A program made the translations under genes and the position numbers. From positions 512,455 to 576,454 of the forward strand of contig CAJNDS010000080.1 of NCBI GenBank assembly GCA_905221605.1: a stretch of 64,000 nucleotides of DNA, in the 5' to 3' direction. The stretch comes from Symbiodinium natans (Eukaryota > Sar > Dinophyceae > Suessiales > Symbiodiniaceae). Shown here in pieces: positions 61,190-64,000 of this stretch; position 1 is the stretch's first letter; every line of letters starts with the position of its first letter. Below the pieces are notes generated by a model. The model ran no database searches, was not told the origin of the DNA, and saw nothing but the letters and a program-made list of their open reading frames with translations.

Positions 61190-61282
61190 GTGCTTGTTTG
61201 TCTTCTGTGCGTGCTTGAGTTCAACGGACTGTTTGGCAGTGAGACTCCGGAGGGCTTGTGCGCCTTCGTGCGGGATCTCTTG
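61190..61282 (+). CDS. Exon-like island on the opposite strand
   Basis: On +: acceptor GTGCTTTTGCCCACAG|GTG, donor CTCTTG|GTTGTC, phase 0/0, 31 codons: VLVCLLCVLEFNGLFGSETP then EGLCAFVRDLL. The minus frame is open but Ser/Thr/Lys-rich with poor sites. Either a + strand exon or chance. Confidence 0.4.
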
Positions 61283-61612
61283 GTTGTCCCCCCCCCCCCC
61301 TTCCCCAGGGTTTAGGGTTTAGGGTTTAGGGTTTAGGGTTTAGGGTTTAGGGTTTAGGGTTACAACAAAAAACACCTTCTAACCCAACACATTGAATATC
61401 CTCAAGAGCCTTCAAATCCTACCCTTTACCCCTTGTCCCTCCCAAGCAAGCAAAGGTGGCAAACAAACCAAACTAGACCCCAAAAGAACCTAAACCCTAA
61501 CGGACCCCTGAACCCCCCTAAACTCCTAAACTCTCTATAAACCCTATAACCCTCTAAAACTTAAACCCGAAAGCCCAAACCCTGAGCCACACAACTGCCC
61601 GGGCCCCCCCAC

Positions 61613-61641
61613 GCTGAGCGCCGGATGAGCAACTCGAGAGC
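61613..61641 (-). CDS. Candidate micro-exon, 29 nt
   Basis: 3' site CCTAAAAAGAG|GCT; 5' site GCTCAGC|GTGGGG. ALELLIRRS with two bases over. Confidence 0.36.
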
Positions 61642-62440
61642 CTCTTTTTAGGGTCTTTCAGGGTCTATTGGGTTTAGGGTTTAGGGCTTAGGGTGTTTTT
61701 TTTTAACAACCCTTCACTCCTTTTCGGGCGAGCTTACAGCTAGGGTAGGTTTAGGGTTTAGGGTTCCGGGTTCAGGGTTTCGAGTTTAGGGGGGTCTTCC
61801 GGGGACTTGCTGGGGCCGTTGAAAGGGTTTTGACATGTTTTGGGGGTCTTTTTTCGGGTAGCTATGGGGAGTTTAAGGTAGGGCCATTTGGGCTGCTTAG
61901 GGGTTCGCTTAGGGCAGCTTGGGTAGGTAGTTCACGGGGTGTGAGTCCCCGAGGACTTCTGCGGTTTAGGGTTTAGGGTTTAGGGTATAGGGTTTAGGGT
62001 TTAGGATTTATGGTTTAGGGGCTTCCATTTGCGGAGTGCCTTCAGTGAACTTGCTCTTAGCTGCTAGGGTCATAAACGCAGTCCCTTTGTGCCCTAAACC
62101 CGAAACTAAACCCTAAACCCGAAACCCCACCCAAATCCTAAACCCTAAACCCGAAACCCGAAACCCGGAGCCCCAAACCCTAAACCCTAGGAAAGCGCAC
62201 CCCTGGCTTCTACTCTTCTGGGTACATACCTTCCAGCCGCACCCCTTTCGGGAACCCCCCCCCCCCCCCCAAAAAAAAAAAACAAAAAAGAACGCCCCCG
62301 ACACTCTAAACCCCAAATCTTAGACCCTAAGCCCTACCCCCCAAACCCTAAATCCTCAACCCCAAACCCGAAACCCTAAACCCTAAACCCCAAACCCCAA
62401 ACCCTAAACCCCAAACCCCAAACCCTAAACCCTAAACCCT
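61642..62440. other. Intron-like sequence, no gene called
   Basis: TTTAGGG blocks near 61670, 61750 and 61960, a poly-C/poly-A run at 62258-62282, then CCCTAAA/CCCCAAA units from 62340. No exon met the splice-site criteria. Confidence 0.4.
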
Positions 62441-62444
62441 AAAC

Positions 62445-62540
62445 CCAAGTGTCCTGCATCAGCTTCGCCACGGTGACGAGGAGGGCGGAGACGGGTGCCA
62501 GAAGGCTCCACATCAGCGCTTGAAGGAGGCTCCGGTAGCC
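62445..62540 (-). CDS. Candidate exon, 96 nt, hydrophobic segment
   Basis: 3' site CCCTAAACCAG|GGC; 5' site ACTTGG|GTTTAGGG. Both intron ends are telomere-type sequence. Phase 0/0, 32 codons: GYRSLLQALMWSLLAPVSAL then LVTVAKLMQDTW. The middle could be one membrane-spanning helix. Confidence 0.7.
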
Positions 62541-62860
62541 CTGGTTTAGGGTTTAGGGTTTGGGGTTTAGGGTTTAGGGTTTGGGGTTTAGGGTTTGGGG
62601 TTTGGGGTTTAGGGTGTAGGCTGGGCTCTTGTATTGGAAGTTAATTTGCGCTTCCATCATGAGATAAAGGTTCAGGGTTTATGTGGCTTAGGGTTTCGGG
62701 TCGTGCTGCCCTTGTTGTTGTTGGTTCAGGGCTTACAGGGTTTAGGGTTTGGGGTTTAGGGTGTAATAGGGTTTAGGGTAGCACAAGATACTGGATCAAC
62801 AAGAGCCTAGTAGGAGAGTACTTATTGGGTTCAGGGCTTGTTGTGCTATTTGGGGCCTAA

Positions 62861-62985
62861 GCACCCTAAACCCTAAACCCTAAACCCTAAACCCTAAACC
62901 CTAAAACCCTAAACCCTGAACCCTAAACCCTAAAACCTAATCCCTAAAACCCTAAAGCCCCAAACCCTAAACCCTAAACCCTAAA
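62861..62985. repeat. CCCTAAA array
   Basis: About seventeen units left of exon 62999-63046. Confidence 0.94.
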
Positions 62986-62998
62986 CCGGGCGTCTCAC

Positions 62999-63046
62999 AG
63001 AATCTGGGGCCTGGGAGCCGCGGAGCCAGCGATAGCGCCGCTTCAC
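62999..63046 (-). CDS. Candidate exon, 48 nt, unknown protein
   Basis: 3' site GCCCGCTTCCCAG|GTG; 5' site GATTCT|GTGAGA. Phase 0/0: VKRRYRWLRGSQAPDS, basic. In phase with 62445-62540, the next exon downstream. Confidence 0.62.
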
Positions 63047-63069
63047 CTGGGAAGCGGGCTTGGGTACTA

Positions 63070-63410
63070 GGATTAGGGTTTGTAGGGTTTAGAGGGTTTA
63101 TAGGGTTCAGGGTTTATAGGGTTTATAGGGTTTGTAGGGTTTATAGGGTTTATAGGGTTTATAGGGTTTATATAGGGTTGTTTAGAGGGTTCTAGGGTTT
63201 AGGGTTTATAGGGTTTATAGGGTTTCTAGGCTTTATAGGGTTTAGGGTCTAGGGAGTGGGGTACTAGGGATTAGGGTTTGTAGGGTTTATAGGGTTGTTT
63301 AGAGGGTTTATAGGGTTCAGGGTTTATAGTAATAGGGTTTATAGGGTTTATAGGGTTTATAGGGTTTATAGGGTTTCTAGGGTTTAGGGCTTAGGGTTAA
63401 GGGTGTAGGG
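63070..63410. repeat. TATAGGGTT variant array
   Basis: About thirty units of TTTATAGGG (9-mer) with TTTGTAGGG and TTTAGGG, opposite in orientation to the CCCTATAAA array at 10008-10140. Confidence 0.93.
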
Positions 63411-63624
63411 TTGAGGGTACTGGGGAGTATGGGCGACTGTAAAGGGGCAAGGGATGATTCCCGACACAGCCTGTCAACACTAAGGGCTTCCAATGTTCTG
63501 AGTAAGCAGAACAAAAAAAAGTCCGACCACAGTACAGGGCTTAGGGTTTAGGGTTTAGGGTTTAGGGTTTAGGGCAACCACAAATTATTTGACTTCGAAC
63601 ATCCCCACCCTCTCTGGGTAGAGA

Positions 63625-63710
63625 TATATTGGGGCTGGGCACTCCAGGGATTATCTGGGGCTGGGCACTCCAGGGACACTCTGGGGTTGGGCACTCCAGG
63701 GATGAGCGAG
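63625..63710. repeat. Short tandem repeat GGGGCTGGGCACTCCAGGGA
   Basis: Three copies of a ~27-nt unit (CTGGGGCTGGGCACTCCAGG plus GATTAT, ACACT or GATGA). Confidence 0.85.
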
Positions 63711-64000
63711 GAGTAGACCGGGCGAGGAGAAGAGTTCTGGGCGAGGAGAAGAGTTGGGCTTAAAATCTAACAACCCCACACCGCGGGTGGGGAATAAAAG
63801 GTTTAGGGTCCAGGGTTTGGGGTTTAGAGATTTTTGGGGTTTGGGTGACCATGTTGTTTGCTTAAGAACCCCCGCGGTTTAGGGTTGGGGTTTAGGGTTT
63901 AGGGTTTATGGAACCCACCCCCCCCCCCCCGACTGTTTGCTTCAGAACCTTCCCCCCAAAATTATTTTTACCCTATAAGCGTACTAGGGGGGCCATTTTT

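Noticed and set aside
2800-63900. A true chromosome end (telomere)
   Set aside because: Arrays are short, in both orientations, separated by unique sequence and spread over the whole window. A terminal telomere would be one long array in one orientation.

Overview
This looks like nuclear DNA of a dinoflagellate (inference). The grounds are thousands of bases of TTTAGGG/CCCTAAA telomere-type repeats scattered internally in both orientations, very short exon-like islands with GT or GC 5' splice sites, many small foldback elements, and a Ty1/copia retrotransposon. Nothing looks bacterial. No tRNA, rRNA or CRISPR was seen.

Layout. Positions 1-2620 are satellites: a ~55-bp unit, a ~32-bp unit and a 9-bp AT-rich unit. 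From about 2.6 kb to the end, 23-160 nt GC-rich islands alternate with telomere-type arrays, microsatellites, G-runs and TIR foldback elements. Reading the islands on the minus strand gives 70 candidate exons: open frames bounded by a pyrimidine-rich 3' site ending in AG and by a GT or GC 5' site (rarely GA). Most islands carry CCCTAAA on their + strand left and TTTAGGG on their right. In the sense of the gene, an intron therefore usually opens with (TTTAGGG)n and closes with (CCCTAAA)n, complementary arms that could bring the two splice sites together. The cleanest case is a 130-nt intron at 32703-32832. Reading phase is continuous across a run of exons from 42984 down to 28955. I do not recognise the encoded protein(s), cannot say whether this is one gene or several, and some exons are surely missed or mis-bounded.

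Two larger insertions interrupt this. At 11.8-14.7 kb there is a telomere-repeat-free block with a decayed, frameshifted minus-strand coding region. At 33889-42094 there is a complete 8.2-kb copia element on the minus strand: 178-bp LTRs differing at one site, 5-bp target duplication AAAGA, tRNA-type primer site, gag, pol, and an unrecognised third ORF of 409 codons. It sits inside the intron between candidate exons 42945-42984 and 33358-33390.

The two most unusual signals are (1) the telomere-repeat intron architecture and (2) about 178 copies of GAAGT (ACTTC in element sense), spread quite evenly through the whole copia element, LTRs and coding included, and stopping at its edges.
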